From Spisula solida (Eukaryota > Mollusca > Bivalvia > Venerida > Mactridae): DNA of 64,000 nucleotides. Below, one piece after another: positions 1 to 12,034 of this stretch. Made by a program: the position numbers and the translations under genes. Numbering within the stretch: position 1 is the stretch's first letter; each line of letters begins with the position of its first letter. Under the pieces are notes generated by a model, which did not search any database, had not been told where the DNA came from, and was given only the letters and a program-made list of their open reading frames with translations. The stretch spans positions 37,936,551-38,000,550 of the forward strand of contig OX365945.1 in NCBI GenBank assembly GCA_947247005.1. The letters are read 5' to 3'.

Positions 1-370
1 TTACGCTCGTAAACCCATGTTCACGTTCGTAAACCCATGTTCACGGGCGTAAACCCATGTTTACGGTCGAAAACACAGGTTAATGTTCGTAAACTGTGGT
101 TTACGCTCGTGAACCGGGGTTCACGAGCGTAAACATAGGATAACGGCCGTAAACATAGGATAACGGTCGAAATTCATAGTTCAATCGAGAAACCCAGTTT
201 ATCGAACGTAAACCCATGTTCACGAGCGTGAACTATGGTTTACGACTGTTATCCTATGTTTTCGCTCGAAAATACAGGTTAACATTCGTAAAACCTGGTT
301 TTACGTTCGTAAAACCTAGTTTATCGACCGTAAAACCTAGTTTTACGACCGTGAACATAGGTTTACGCAA
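1..370. repeat. 20-bp dyad minisatellite (cut by window edge)
   Basis: Roughly eighteen imperfect 20-bp units of the form TTACGnTCGTAAACCCATGT run from the first base to about 370. Each unit carries a small dyad (TTTACG facing CGTAAA), so single strands could form serial hairpins. Units diverge gradually, with AAACATAGGATAACG variants in the middle. The array extends left of the window, so its true length is unknown. No coding signal is seen. Confidence 0.85.
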
Positions 371-683
371 TTATTGGACATTTGGCTTGCCATAAAAGTC
401 AGGACAGTATTTATTTAAGCTAACGATAAGTGTCAATTCATGAGAAGGAAATACCAAAGACTAGAGGGTTCAGGAGTTTTTAAGAATTTTATTTCTGGCT
501 TTATTTCTTTATTGTGATAGAAAGCCCATGCAAAACCAAACACAGTGATACCAAAATCATTTGTCTATAGTGCGTTCAAAGTCAAATGAGAACAGTTATA
601 AACATAAACTCGCCCGACAGGTTAACTTTATATGGGTTCGATATCAAAAAGTGTGCAAATCTCATTCCATATACAAAAGGCGC
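371..683. other. Unannotated AT-rich interval
   Basis: I see no gene, repeat or RNA signal here. Short open frames overlap the tRNA-like sequence that follows and have no recognisable content. Confidence 0.5.
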
Positions 684-772
684 GGTAGTGCAGTGGATAA
701 ACCCTCGCTTCCTACAAGTTTGTATTTTATTCTGATTTGTAGGTTCGATCCCCACTTCGGTCAACTTCTTAT
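680..772 (+). repeat. tRNA-derived SINE head or tRNA pseudogene
   Basis: An A-box-like TAGTGCAGTGG lies at 686-696 and a B-box GGTTCGATCCC at 742-752, the internal RNA polymerase III promoter arrangement of tRNA genes. The spacing is about 56 bp from the start of one box to the start of the other. A clean acceptor stem and anticodon arm cannot be folded, so a functional tRNA is unlikely. A tRNA-derived SINE head or an old tRNA pseudogene fits better. Confidence 0.6.
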
Positions 773-1059
773 TGCATGTATCCATGTTATAAAGTCTTAT
801 CTTATACTGCTGTTTTAATGAATCAATACCTCAAAGTTATCAAAGTTTCATGTTGTAGTGAATATATTAAAAACGATTGTATGAGTGTTGTACTGTATAT
901 AAAAATAAAACAATTGACATACGACTTGATAAAGAATGAAAATATAACACAAACATTAATCTACGCACTGCGTACCTTGCTTCGTGTATGTTATTATATT
1001 AGTTACAAATAAAAATAAGGTACTAGTAAAAAGATAAAAACAACTTAAAAATTCAAGTT

Positions 1060-1148
1060 ACTTGGGTGGGTGTCGAACCAGTGGCGAGTTTGAACCAAAT
1101 TACTTGTATAATAGCGGCATGCTTACCCACTCGACTAACGAGGCGATG
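1060..1148 (-). repeat. tRNA-derived SINE head or tRNA pseudogene (minus strand)
   Basis: Read on the minus strand, an A-box TAGTCGAGTGG (complement of 1127-1137) precedes a B-box GGTTCGACACC (complement of 1069-1079). Spacing and box sequences match polymerase III type 2 promoters. The intervening stem-loops do not fold as an intact cloverleaf. It differs from the plus-strand copy 300 bp upstream and may belong to another SINE family. Confidence 0.55.
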
Positions 1149-1390
1149 TGAAAAGTGGTTTTGAAGTATTATACTTTTGATTGACGGTATCTATTTTATA
1201 ATATAAAACAATAGCCTCCCCTATTATTTTGAATGGGACAGTTCCCTCATTAGTATTACTTATTGAACCGACAGTAGGTCAAATACACTGACCCAAAATG
1301 AAAACTATTTAAATATCTCTTTTGTTAGCAAACATGTCGTTGTAAGTTTAAAACATGATTAACATGTTTTAATGCGGATTACGATTATGC

Positions 1391-1444
1391 ATTTTTGTCG
1401 AGCCCGCTTGCGGTGAGCGAGACTTAGTCGCCACTTTTGGCGTG

Positions 1445-1504
<60 letters not shown>

Positions 1505-1912
1505 TCCGTCCGTCCGTCCGTCCGTCCGTGCGTGCGTCCGTCCGTCCGTCCGTCCGTCCGATTTTGTCCGGACCATAACTTTGCCATGCTTTGACCAATG
1601 TTGCTTATATTTGGCATGAATGTTCACCTCCATGAGGAGGAGTGTCATGCCGAACCCCCAGGTTCCTATCTCAAAGGTCAAGGTCACAGTTAGAGGTCAA
1701 AGGTCAAATTGAAGCTTGTCCGGACCATAAATTTGTCATGCTTTGACCAATGTTGCTTATATTTGGCATGAAAGTTCACCTCCATGAGGAGGAGTGCTAT
1801 GCCCAACCCCCAGGTTCCTATGTCAAAGGTCAAGGTCACAGTTGGAGGTCAAAGGTCAAATTGAAGCTTGTCCGGACCATAACTTTGTCATCTATTGACC
1901 TCCCTTGCATAA
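1391..1912. repeat. TGCG/TCCG microsatellite joined to 152-bp tandem repeats
   Basis: A TGCG run followed by TCCG runs occupies about 1441-1560. Two and a fraction units of about 152 bp follow, each starting near TTGTCCGGACCATAA (1564, 1716, 1869). Each full unit contains TCAAAGGTCAAGGTCAC and a second AGGTCAAAGGTCA block. The open frames here (runs of Ala-Arg-Thr-His) are translation of the microsatellite and not genes. Related but longer units lie at 54385-55095. Confidence 0.85.
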
Positions 1913-2447
1913 TTACGTCATGAGTGTTATTCTCAATGAGAAGAAGCCATCATGCATAAACTTCATGGTATAATTGCAAAGGTCATGGTGACATGGGTCA
2001 TGATATCATGCTGTATTTTGGAAACGACATTGTATTTTGCATCATAAAATACTTTCTTTAATGGAGTTTTAATTCTTCAATGGTTGAAAATTTGTAAATA
2101 TTATTCAATTATATTGGATCTGCGTTCACTCTTCATGAAGCTGAAATTGTAATTCAAACAGTAGACGTCTTTAATATACCGGACATTTCTTAATGCAACA
2201 GGCATACCACCTGTCAGAGGCATAGCAAGGCTTGAGTTGATGTTACGCACACAAGTTGTGAAGGTTATTGGTTGGAGTCCTCATGATTGTGGCAATATTG
2301 GACTTTAATGACATTTTAGCCATATTTATATTTTTACTTTGGGTATCACTGGCTACGCCTCTCCAAGAATTATTTCAAGAAAATCAGGCTCAATTGGCTC
2401 TGGCTTTTCACTAATTATAAAATTGTGTTTTGCATCATAGAAGACGT
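1913..2447. other. No recognisable feature
   Basis: AT-rich sequence with no convincing coding frame, RNA gene or repeat structure visible. Confidence 0.5.
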
Positions 2448-2455
2448 TGGTGCGG

Positions 2456-2582
2456 TTTTCATCGTACGACGTTTACTAGTGCGTTTTTCACTGTAGAAGG
2501 CTATGTTTTTTAATGGAGTTTTCACCGCACGACATTAACTAGTGCGTTTTTCACCGTAGAAGGCTATATTTTTTAATGGAGT
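2456..2582. repeat. Two-unit direct tandem repeat of about 64 bp
   Basis: Two adjacent units share the blocks ACTAGTGCGTTTTTCAC, GTAGAAGGCTAT and TTTTTTAATGGAG, beginning near 2456 and 2519. Substitutions between the units indicate an old duplication. Confidence 0.75.
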
Positions 2583-3555
2583 TTGAACTCTCAACAAACT
2601 ATTCATGGTAAGTTGTTACCCCTATTGGAATGCATCAAGTGATTTGGCTATGGAGATGCATGAATGCCCAATTTTCTATTATGTCTTAGCCTTGCTTTGT
2701 TAAATGTCCCCTTGCGAGGTTTGACCTAAAGGAAGATAGATTTACTGTAAGGATCAATGAAATGGACCCCAAAAAATGTTTTATCAATTGCACAAATCAC
2801 GCCTTCATCTGCTGAGTGCTATAATTATAATTTATGCTTTACCAACTATATACACTTAATGACATAACAATATCCTATAATCCAGTATATACGGGTCAGA
2901 TGACAAGAGATCTGTTTAGCCTCCAGTTCATTTAATATTATACCGAATATAATCAGTTAGCTGGGCCCCACCAGATACGTCCCTGCACCGTACGTCATTC
3001 ACATTGAGTTAATATTCCCACTGTCATTGTTAATCAAGGTTTGCCAGTACTGATTTGTGTTGTTAATCGACTGTGCCAGGATATATTCTAAATTTATAAA
3101 CTCACTGATTGCCAATTAGACGGGTTATAGATCTGTACGTTTCCTACGGACGAAATATTCTAAAAAAATGTCGATTATCGAGAGGCGCCCACGGGGCATT
3201 CCGTCTTCACTTTTCCTTCTGTAAATTAAATATATTTGTGTAAGTACACCGATTGGCGCGAATTTATTGTTGAAAGCTGGAAATGTCTCCGGCGCATGAT
3301 TACTCTGCGGGTACTTTCGTTAATATTCATGAATATAAAAAGTCTGACCTAAGTGCGCCCATCCGTTATTATTGAAGGTTTTATCGGGTTTATAAATAAC
3401 CATGTAAATACAGTTATAGATATCCTCAAGTGTACTATACTCAAGTCATATGCGGCCTCTAAATGCATAAGTAAAACATTGGGTGCGCTGCATAATTCCT
3501 TGAGTAAACCCCGTACATCTGTCTACACATCAACACACTTGTTTGAGAATTGTTA
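2583..3555. other. No recognisable feature
   Basis: Apparently single-copy, AT-rich sequence. Open frames are short, with no recognisable domains. Confidence 0.45.
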
Positions 3556-3557
3556 TT

Positions 3558-3735
3558 TAAGAAATAAAAATCTGTTCGCGTTTATTGTCGGTGAATAAAA
3601 CACGGGCAGGAGTTCGGATGCGGAAACATTAAATCACGAGTGCGTAGCACGAGTGAATTAATTTTCCGCATCCGAACGAGTGCCCGTGTTTTATTCACCG
3701 ACAATATACAAGAACAGAGTTTTTATTTCGATTCT
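3558..3735. mobile_element. Hairpin (MITE-like) element
   Basis: Two long arms face each other. The inner left arm, GTCGGTGAATAAAACACGGG followed by TTCGGATGCGGAAA, is answered on the right (about 3660-3706) by its reverse complement. Outer arms GAAATAAAAATCTGTTC and GAACAGAGTTTTTATTTC extend the fold. The apex contains GAGTGCGTAGCACGAGTGAA, itself a small dyad. There is no coding capacity. It resembles a non-autonomous DNA transposon; no clear target duplication was identified. Confidence 0.75.
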
Positions 3736-5515
3736 AAATACGATAATATCCCGCACTATTTAACTGCGCGCATTCCATTTTCACCCATTTGACATTGAAC
3801 ATAATTCCACGCTGAAATTGAGTGGCTTATTAGCTGGTACCATTACCTCCCTCCTTAATGAAAACGACCTTCGTAATTTTCTGATGGAAATACCACATTT
3901 TAAATATTGAAACAATTTCATTAACACGAGTATATGGTATCTATTTCATAAAATGAAAAATATAAATGAATTAATTATCAGAAGCTTTAATAAAACTTGG
4001 TTTCTAGAGTATATTGGAGTTTCTAAAAATAGATGCGTCATGGCTGTAACACTGGATTATCGTGCAACTGGCCTTGTCATCGTGATTGTAGAAAATTTTA
4101 CGTTCATTCATTCATAAATATGTCACGTGATACTGGGCGTAAATCGAAACAGCCGATTTGATAGGTATGTTTTATGGGGGTAATAATACATTGTTAGGTC
4201 CGCTCTATATTTAAACGATTAATCCGCAGATCCTGTTAGAATAGATTATCAACACTATCACTGAAAGAAACATGTAAGCTACGAAGTGTTAAAGGGACTG
4301 CCTCACATATTGGTGTATTGCAAAAATAAAATAAAATTGTCAAATATCCGCGTAATTTTGGTATAATTGCCTGTATATCCCATAAACAACCACACTGACA
4401 TCAAAAATAACTTAGCAGTTATTTAGTATTTTTACATCAAAAGTTCTATAGGGTATTAATACCCTATAGAATTAACACTACTATTACTTAAATTTCCTGA
4501 AATTTGTTCGCATTTGATGAAAACGATTCGAAAAACGAACCAAATACCTCACTGATGTTTACGCTGTAGTTAGTTGATGTTACAGTTCGATTACGTGTGA
4601 ATTACATAATTCACAAAGCATGTTGGAAGGAAACTTAGCGGGTTTTTTTCAAGAAAAAAACACTCAGTGGGCGATATCGAGAGTGGTTAAACTTGCTTAT
4701 TTGCACCAAATCTTTAATAAAGCAACCGTCAGTGGCTTTCTATTACATCAATACTTGGTTAGGTTGGAAAATCACAATATACAAAAAATTTAGCCCAATC
4801 TGTGAGGCAGCACCTTTAAATCAAAAACAATTAGCAATAACTCCTTCTCAATACAATTCCTTAATTAACTGCCCTACAAAGATATACAAGTCAAACAGTT
4901 TCCTGCGGGTGATTACCTGCGGCCTTGTAAATTAGTTGTATCGTTTAGGGTGTGGTTTTTGCAGTTAGGGTGTAATTCGAATTTATTCCGGTGTAAATTA
5001 ATGTTTCTGTCAAAATAATTCCAATACATGTAAAATCGGACAATACCGATTATCCTCCAATTATTTGGTTGTGTTAAATGTTTGTGCCGAACGAATGAAC
5101 AAATTCAAAAGAATTAGAATTTTTTTATCATGTATCAATACCATGCTTCTGTTAATCAAAGCGATGTGTATTCTACGGGATGTAGTGCATTGCCCACTAT
5201 ATTTATTACTGACTGGAAATCTAATGCAGCTGCACTCGGACACCTGCTGTTTAGATTCGTGGTCTCGCGTTCAAAGTGAAATTTCGGAATAGTTTTGCTT
5301 TCTTTGGTAAATAAACTATTGTAATGCGATAAAGACCGATGTTATCCGCATGTAATAATGGAATTAGTCTGGTTCACGACATTCTTACAAAATGCTGCTT
5401 TTTTTGGATATTTTTTTTGAAATCGTAAACCATCGAGAACATGTCATGTGCCCCTCCATGGTCATTTTACTTTTGGCACCGCTTTTCAATATTAGCGATG
5501 GTGCTACCACATGTG
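3736..5515. other. No gene seen; contains one perfect palindrome
   Basis: No supported coding region or RNA gene. The one notable structure is the 28-bp palindrome at 4444-4471, listed separately. Confidence 0.45.
4444..4471. repeat. Perfect 28-bp palindrome
   Basis: TTCTATAGGGTATT is followed immediately by its exact reverse complement with no loop, giving 14 bp per arm. The flanking bases do not pair. No tandem copies or associated gene are seen. Confidence 0.95.
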
Positions 5516-5521
5516 ATTTTT

Positions 5522-5694
5522 TGAAGGAGTTGTGTTATTTTTTAACTCCAATTACTGTATTGGTTTTCAAATATGTAAGGGGCGTACAGGTTTATCCACC
5601 GACTGTGACTTGAAGGAGTTTTGTTATTTTTAACTCCAATTTACAGTATTAGTTTTCAAGTATGTAAGGGACGCACAGGTTTATCCACCGACTG
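5522..5694. repeat. Two-unit direct tandem repeat of about 89 bp
   Basis: Units starting near 5522 and 5611 share TGAAGGAGTT, TTAACTCCAATT, GTTTTCAA.TATGTAAGGG and AGGTTTATCCACCGACTGT. Differences are mostly substitutions and single-base indels. Confidence 0.85.
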
Positions 5695-7684
5695 TATGAT
5701 ATCTTAATCGTGCCATATCCAACTATTTGTCCCATTTGTATTGAATGTGTTTTCAAGTCGACCACAGTTACCTTCCCTTGACTGGTGTTATACCGGTTTT
5801 AATCTGATCGATCTTATCTCGATTGCGTAATCGCGCTATGCTAACTCAGCGGGTTGTCGGAGGGTATAAATTAATGTATATCATTTGCTGGAGGGGTTTT
5901 GTGCGTTCAGTTACACTTTGGTATTTTTGACATTTTGTATATGATGCATACCAGGATCTTTTTTATGGGCATATCTCTGTCATTATGAAATTGTGTTCAT
6001 AAGGTAGGTATCATCAGGAACATTTAAATGCTTCCATGGTATCATTCAGAATTCGTTGATCATGTGTGAGGAATCTAACAATTATGCATTTGTTATACTA
6101 GTAACCGCAATACATGTCACGATATGCATACTTTTTATCATGCATATTCGATGGATGATAAAAAATAAACGGTTACTAGTAACTGTACAATGCTTGAGTA
6201 TGTGTGCAATATCACAAAGTACAGTTTAAATGAAATTTAGCAACCACTGCTGATTTTTCAAGTATGTTGTACGGTTGATTGTTCAGTTGCATCTTCGAGC
6301 CATAGACCATACAATTATGGAACTGGTTTTTTAATATCTTGAAAAATAAAAAAAGTTATGACAATTTTAAGTTCGTGAAATAGAGCGTTTTTTTCTTGAA
6401 TTAAATAGGAGAATATTCGCGCGCTTGCGGACCCGACAAAACTCAAATTTTCCCTCTAATTGTCACAAATATTTTATTTTTTCAAGATATCGGGATGAAA
6501 CATTTGTTCAACTTATTTATGTTTGACAAGTAATTGGAGTTAGTTTTATAATAGAAATATAGATCTTTACCACCCTAGTCTATAACAATTTACATCATGC
6601 CAGCTCTTTAGTGAGCCGCTCACGTTAGCCGAGCAAGTATGCCCCCTCACCGCAGAAACCAGCAGATGTAAATAGTAAGTAGGCTAGGTCAGCAATATAT
6701 CTATATGTATATTATAAAACTCACTACAGAAACAGTATGCATGTACTTTTCAAAGATATGAGACAGCCTTAATTAAATCAATACAAAAATACTTGTTAAT
6801 TCTATAAAATATGACAATATTTCATTTTCTTTTATTTTTCTATGAACATAAAGTCTTAATAAATTAAAAATACATACTCTTAATGTATCGGTATGTAACC
6901 ATAAAGAAACTTACATACTTTATTGAACAAAATGGGTCTACTAAACAGATCAAGTTAAAACATTTGATATACAATGTACGTGTCATTACAAAATATTAAA
7001 ACACTGCATTTAATTGTGTTATCAAATGAAATGTTTTATATTCAATTGTTGAATTGATGCCAACAAATAAATACGTCTGAATATGGTAAATTATTATCTC
7101 GTATATTTCAGACGCAAACTTTGATTAAAAGGATCTCTGTAGATTCACCATATTAACATTATATGAAAAAAACCGTTTTCCGGGATTACGGAATATATAT
7201 ATACGGATTTTTTCTCACCTTTTTTACGTTTAATTTTCATTTTACAATTCGTATATATTCAATTAGGTGGTACAACGTGTCAATTAACCAGTTTATTTAA
7301 CAAGTGTCACAGGAATGACATGATTCTTCATTTTTATGTCTCACCTGTTCGATTATTACACGCATGTTAATTAACATGTGTGATTATTATAATTTTAAAT
7401 TATGCGTGAGCTTATGACATTTCACTTTTAATTATTTTAATGCATGTATTACTTTCCAAATCGGCAATAAAGTCAAAGTTTCAAATCTCTAAAATCATAA
7501 TAAAGTATGTATACAGGAAATATAGCGGTTATAGAAATATAGCGGTTATAACCATTCACGCGAATGTACCACTTTTATTACCCCACATGCTGTGACAATC
7601 GCAGCGGGGCGCGTCATAAAACGATTAACGATGTGCAAATTAAATATGTGTATTACTTTTTTACTAAAAAAAATTATACCTGTT
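5695..7684. other. No gene seen
   Basis: AT-rich sequence with no supported gene. A short hairpin lies at 6096-6181 (separate entry), and a small palindrome around ATGTTAATTAACAT lies near 7365-7380. Confidence 0.45.
6096..6181. repeat. Short inverted repeat, MITE-like
   Basis: TACTAGTAACCG at 6096-6107 is matched by its reverse complement at 6170-6181. The 62-bp interior contains a further weak hairpin (TTTTTATCATGCAT with ATGGATGATAAAAA). Size and symmetry suggest a minimal non-autonomous DNA element. Confidence 0.6.
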
Positions 7685-8865
7685 TTAAATCAAAGCACTG
7701 AAAGTACTGGTGTGTGGCGTACTGATGCCATTAAATCCAATATCGAATCCAGGTTGTATCATAATTTTATGTCACAGTTCTGATAAGCCCATCCTTACTC
7801 AAACATTTGTGCTGCTAAAGACACCAAGAGAACCAGCAGTTACCTGGAACTTACTTAAGTAACTGCTGAGCATCAATGAAGGGATATTTACAAATACCAT
7901 TTTTAACGACTTGGAGAATTCGACCAGTGTCAAGATAACTGACTGTTTATTCTCCGTATGACCACGCATGTTAATTAAATGACACTCTATATTAACGTAT
8001 GTAAAAGGGGTAAACATGGCGTCGCTCCCACATATCGATCGGCCGATTAATGCTTTAAAAACAAATTTTACATTTTATAAAACCTTTAAGTATTAGCTTT
8101 TAAAACAAGCTTTAACGAACAAAATCGATCGAATATTAAATTAATAATTGATGATTTTCGACCGTTTATTTGGTATAAAACGGGATATTTTAAACTTACT
8201 TTTACGCGGAACGGATTCTTACTCGTCGCCGTGGATTAACTAATTAGGGTATCGTGTTGAATGTTGTCATAAAGAGAGACATATATCTCTGCTTCATTAC
8301 AAGCTTTAAATATTCAAAATCGGATAATAGATACGAAAATTATGAGGTCTTATATAAAGCACGGTAGAAATTGACTAGTGCGTTTAACGCTTACCGCGAT
8401 AACATCTAGAATCGGCCGATCGATATGTACGTAGAACTATTTCAGTTCCCCCCACCAGCTATATATAGCATCAATGTTTGTATACAACATAATTAGGTCG
8501 TCGTCTGCAATGTGCAGCGGCGGAGTGATTAACATACGTTACAGTATACGATTGAAAACCGTGGGAACTATTAGATTCCCGCCACCAGTGAGAACATTCG
8601 TTGGTAGTAAAAATATAGTCCGTTGCGGAATGATTTGCTATAAAAATCCTCTAAAAATAAAAGTCTGATAAAATTGTTGGTCTTAATATAAGTAAATGTT
8701 GGTAATGTAAACAAATCAGGTCCAATGATACGTGTAACCTGTGTTGCATGCTTGTAATATTGTTCAAATCATAGAACTATTTATTTGCCGAGGCCTAATG
8801 CGTTAAATTGGTCGTAAGCTGAAAAGTGGTAATATCATTGTGTGGCGTTTACGCCACACAAAAAC
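7685..8865 (+). mobile_element. 1.2-kb dispersed repeat, copy A
   Basis: This segment recurs in the same orientation at 15077-16280 with only scattered substitutions and small indels. It begins near TTAAATCAAAGCACTGAAAG and ends just after the hairpin TGTGTGGCGTTTACGCCACACA. Inside, ATATCGATCGGCCGATT near 8032 faces AATCGGCCGATCGATAT near 8411, so the centre is a foldback of about 400 bp. No protein domain is recognised in its short open frames. A non-autonomous mobile element fits best; the alternative is a segmental duplication. Confidence 0.7.
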
Positions 8866-11164
8866 CGTAAAAAGGGGGCAGATCTAATTATCACATTTCT
8901 TATATCAAAACACCAATCTGACGGGAAGAAATTAAACTATTAATCAAGTTTGCACAAAATATATTCCCCGAGAAACAAAAGAACTACGGACAAGAAAGTA
9001 ACCAAGTTTGATATCAAATCCGTTCATTTCCTTCTTTGTTCAATGTGAGTGATAGTCATGTTAAAAACCTTTAAAAAGGGGGTTGATCCCATAAAGATAC
9101 AACTATGAAATTTAGTGCATTATATTGTAGACATATCAAACTACAAAATATGTTTGCACATAAGAAATATCTCAAATAGTTAGTATCATATAGACAATTT
9201 TACGTGGAGTCCCCATGCCTTCCAATGGTAAAAACATTGTCACATGTGCGAATACAAATGGGACAAATAGTTGGATATGCTTTCCAGCCAGTGGCCTAGC
9301 TTTTTGTGGACAGTGTTTACACAGAAAGTCGATAAAAGCTGTTTATGTACTGAATTGCAGTACAAAAACAAACACAATATTGCCTATATTTTTGTTATGG
9401 ATTAAAATCAAGGACCGTAACACTTACCAATGAAAGCATTCACACATTTAGCACAACATGTAAAGTTTTCATGCTCCTAAATATTCAGAAACGATAAATA
9501 TAGCGGATTTTGTGTTTGTTTTTGTATTGCAATTTATCGCGTTGGTTTTATACCACACGTATACTCACCAGCCGTATCAATAATTAAACAAAGCATATTA
9601 CAAATACTGCACGGTCGACTGCCCGCCGGTTATCAGTATAGATTTTAAGAGTAAACAGTACCAATAAAAGTGTATATGCACAAGATTGAACAAAAATGAA
9701 CATCGAAAATGTAGTTATCGTAATTTTCATTTGTAAACAAAGCCTACCGGCGTGTTATCTCCGGCGAACTTATATCTTGTGTACAGTACTGTAGGCCTAA
9801 GTTGATGACAATTATCGTCAACTACATGTAGCGTGTGTCACAATATGTACACGTGTAAAACAATTGACATGCATGCAGTGTTGTTGTTTGATAAATTATC
9901 TTTCCATGTCGTTAACTTAAGTGAATCACAATTCATTATTATCTTTTAAGGTCTAAAATAAGTTTTGGTTCGGGTAACCCGACCCTACCTAAAAAAATCG
10001 TACCGTACCCTTCCTTTAAAATATCTTAAATTCGTATAAAGCTCGCCGTTCCGTTAATGATTTAAATTGTGATTCTCACCATACGATTCAGACTTTCCAA
10101 AAAACGTCAGAACGTCGGTCATGACAAGCAAAAATCGCTGTGGGAACGGCAAATTTGACCAACTGTGGTTCCGTTGAACCGACGGCGATTTTGAGTAGGG
10201 ACGATGATAATTCTGCATTGTAGTCGTAGACTATTGTAAATAATATAACACGAATGTATTTTCCTAATTCCTCGTCGATATGTAATAAGAAAATCCTTCA
10301 AAATTGGTCAAAAAAAGGTAAAAATAATCAGATGAGTGTCGCGAAAACTGATGACAGTGAAGAATGTGGCTAAAACCCGTTCGATACCGATATGTACTGA
10401 TCCGGTGTCGCGTGAGAGTCATTCGACTATGAGATCAGTGCGACCGGAAGTATAGCTGACACATTTTATGCGGTACACAAGTGCTAATCACCAGCCGTGA
10501 TAATTGTCTGCCGAGGCGTATAAAAAAGTCCTGGCGAGTTTAAATTCGGAGCTCGAGGTCATGTTTTTGGTTTTTTTATAAAAGAAACGAACACTTTCCA
10601 AATATACTTGATGATTCGCAGTTTTAAACGTTCTCTACTATGTATTTTCGTAGATTTATCGACGCATATATAGATCGCTTCCGTACATGGGATGCGCCGT
10701 ACTTTGGTACTAACATGCGGTCAAGTTTAATTGTTTATTTTCATTATATATAGGCCTATATAAACCTATATATTGATTTATACATAAGGAAATAGGTTCA
10801 CATAAATTTATGTATTAGTTACGTATTTTACACTATTTAACGTACGTTCGATGGAGATCTGTAAACGTTATCTATATATAGTCTTTGTTAAAAGAACATG
10901 CGTCCATAGTCAGCTTTTGCAAAGATCTAAAATTGTTCGTTGAGGTATTTGGATTTTGTTTCTTTCAATGTTTATGGGAGATTTGAATATATGAAATGAC
11001 CCTCTGACCCCTGAAAAAGTCTATTTACCCTTGGGTTTTGAAATCAGCTTTAGATGGAGCCGCTGCATAATTATGTACATGTTGTTTTCATTATATTTTG
11101 AGCATTTGATTTTGTTGATGTTGCCAACCCACACAGTGCTAAGAATTAATACCTGTGCTGAGAT
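8866..11164. other. No recognisable feature
   Basis: I see no gene, tandem repeat or strong inverted repeat in this apparently low-copy, AT-rich interval. Open frames are short and compositionally unremarkable. Confidence 0.4.
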
Positions 11165-11410
11165 TCCATCTATCATGATCATGTTGATAGGACTATCGGC
11201 TACCCCGAGGTCCCAGGTTCAAATCTCCGCTAGACACTGGAAATCACAGAACTGATTTTCTCACCAAATTACAGAAGCATTCTTGTGTGTATCGGTGCTT
11301 TAATTACTTGGGGCATGTAAAAGAAAGATAGGAGTCTATTTGGAAAGAGCTAGGGTAGCGCACCCGGTTTCCTAGTGTAACAAACTGACTCTTCCCTCGA
11401 ACTCGGAGGT
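11165..11410 (+). mobile_element. SINE-like element (plus strand)
   Basis: A B-box-like GGTTCAAATCT at 11216-11226 is followed by a body containing TATCGGTGCTTTAATTACTT, GGGCATGTAAAAGAA and GGAAAGAGCTAGGGTAGCGC. The same body occurs in reverse orientation at 29515-29665 with substantial divergence. A tRNA-related head plus a shared body is the structure of a SINE; the A-box is not clear. An old copy. Confidence 0.6.
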
Positions 11411-12034
11411 CGTTGTCTGATCTAGCAGGGAAAAATCAATGACAATGCACTTACGACCGTCTCAGTCAATCACAAACGACAACATGGACCTGTCAGACTA
11501 AATTCTGTAACTATACCTGGTGTCACAAATCCCATCCGATTGCAATCCAGTGATCGAATGCTTATCTGCTTGAAGGAATCTTATGGTCATTGGGGGTATT
11601 GTAGAGCATCGGGCAGAGACAGGAGTAATTTTAAGTCTTTTGATAATATTCATTGCTACTAATTGGCCCGTCCGCATGATATGCATAGACATAAAGCCGC
11701 AAAAGACAGGGAAGTCGCCCAGCGTCAGGGTGATTTGTGACCCAGTTATTTATAAGAGATAACATAAATCTGTGTATAAATAAGGAAAATATATATTATA
11801 AAATAAACATTTAATTCAGATAATAAATGAAAATTTAATAAAATAAGTACAATTTCATACTAAGCGATAACACTTGAGTTATTTGAGTTATATAATCAAA
11901 CAAGTTCAACAACTATCAGAACTATCCCCCACAGATCATTGAATGTTATAAATTCTCTAAATACATGTACTCCATGACTAGGCCATTTACATTCAAATCA
12001 AACCAATGGATATAAGGAGAAAAGCGTGGAAAAA
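11411..12034. other. No recognisable feature
   Basis: No supported feature. Sequence becomes very AT-rich at 11750-11880, immediately before the minisatellite. Confidence 0.45.

Noticed and set aside
1359..1687. Open frames rich in Ala-Arg-Thr-His and their plus-strand partner
   Set aside because: They are direct translations of the TGCG/TCCG microsatellite in several frames.
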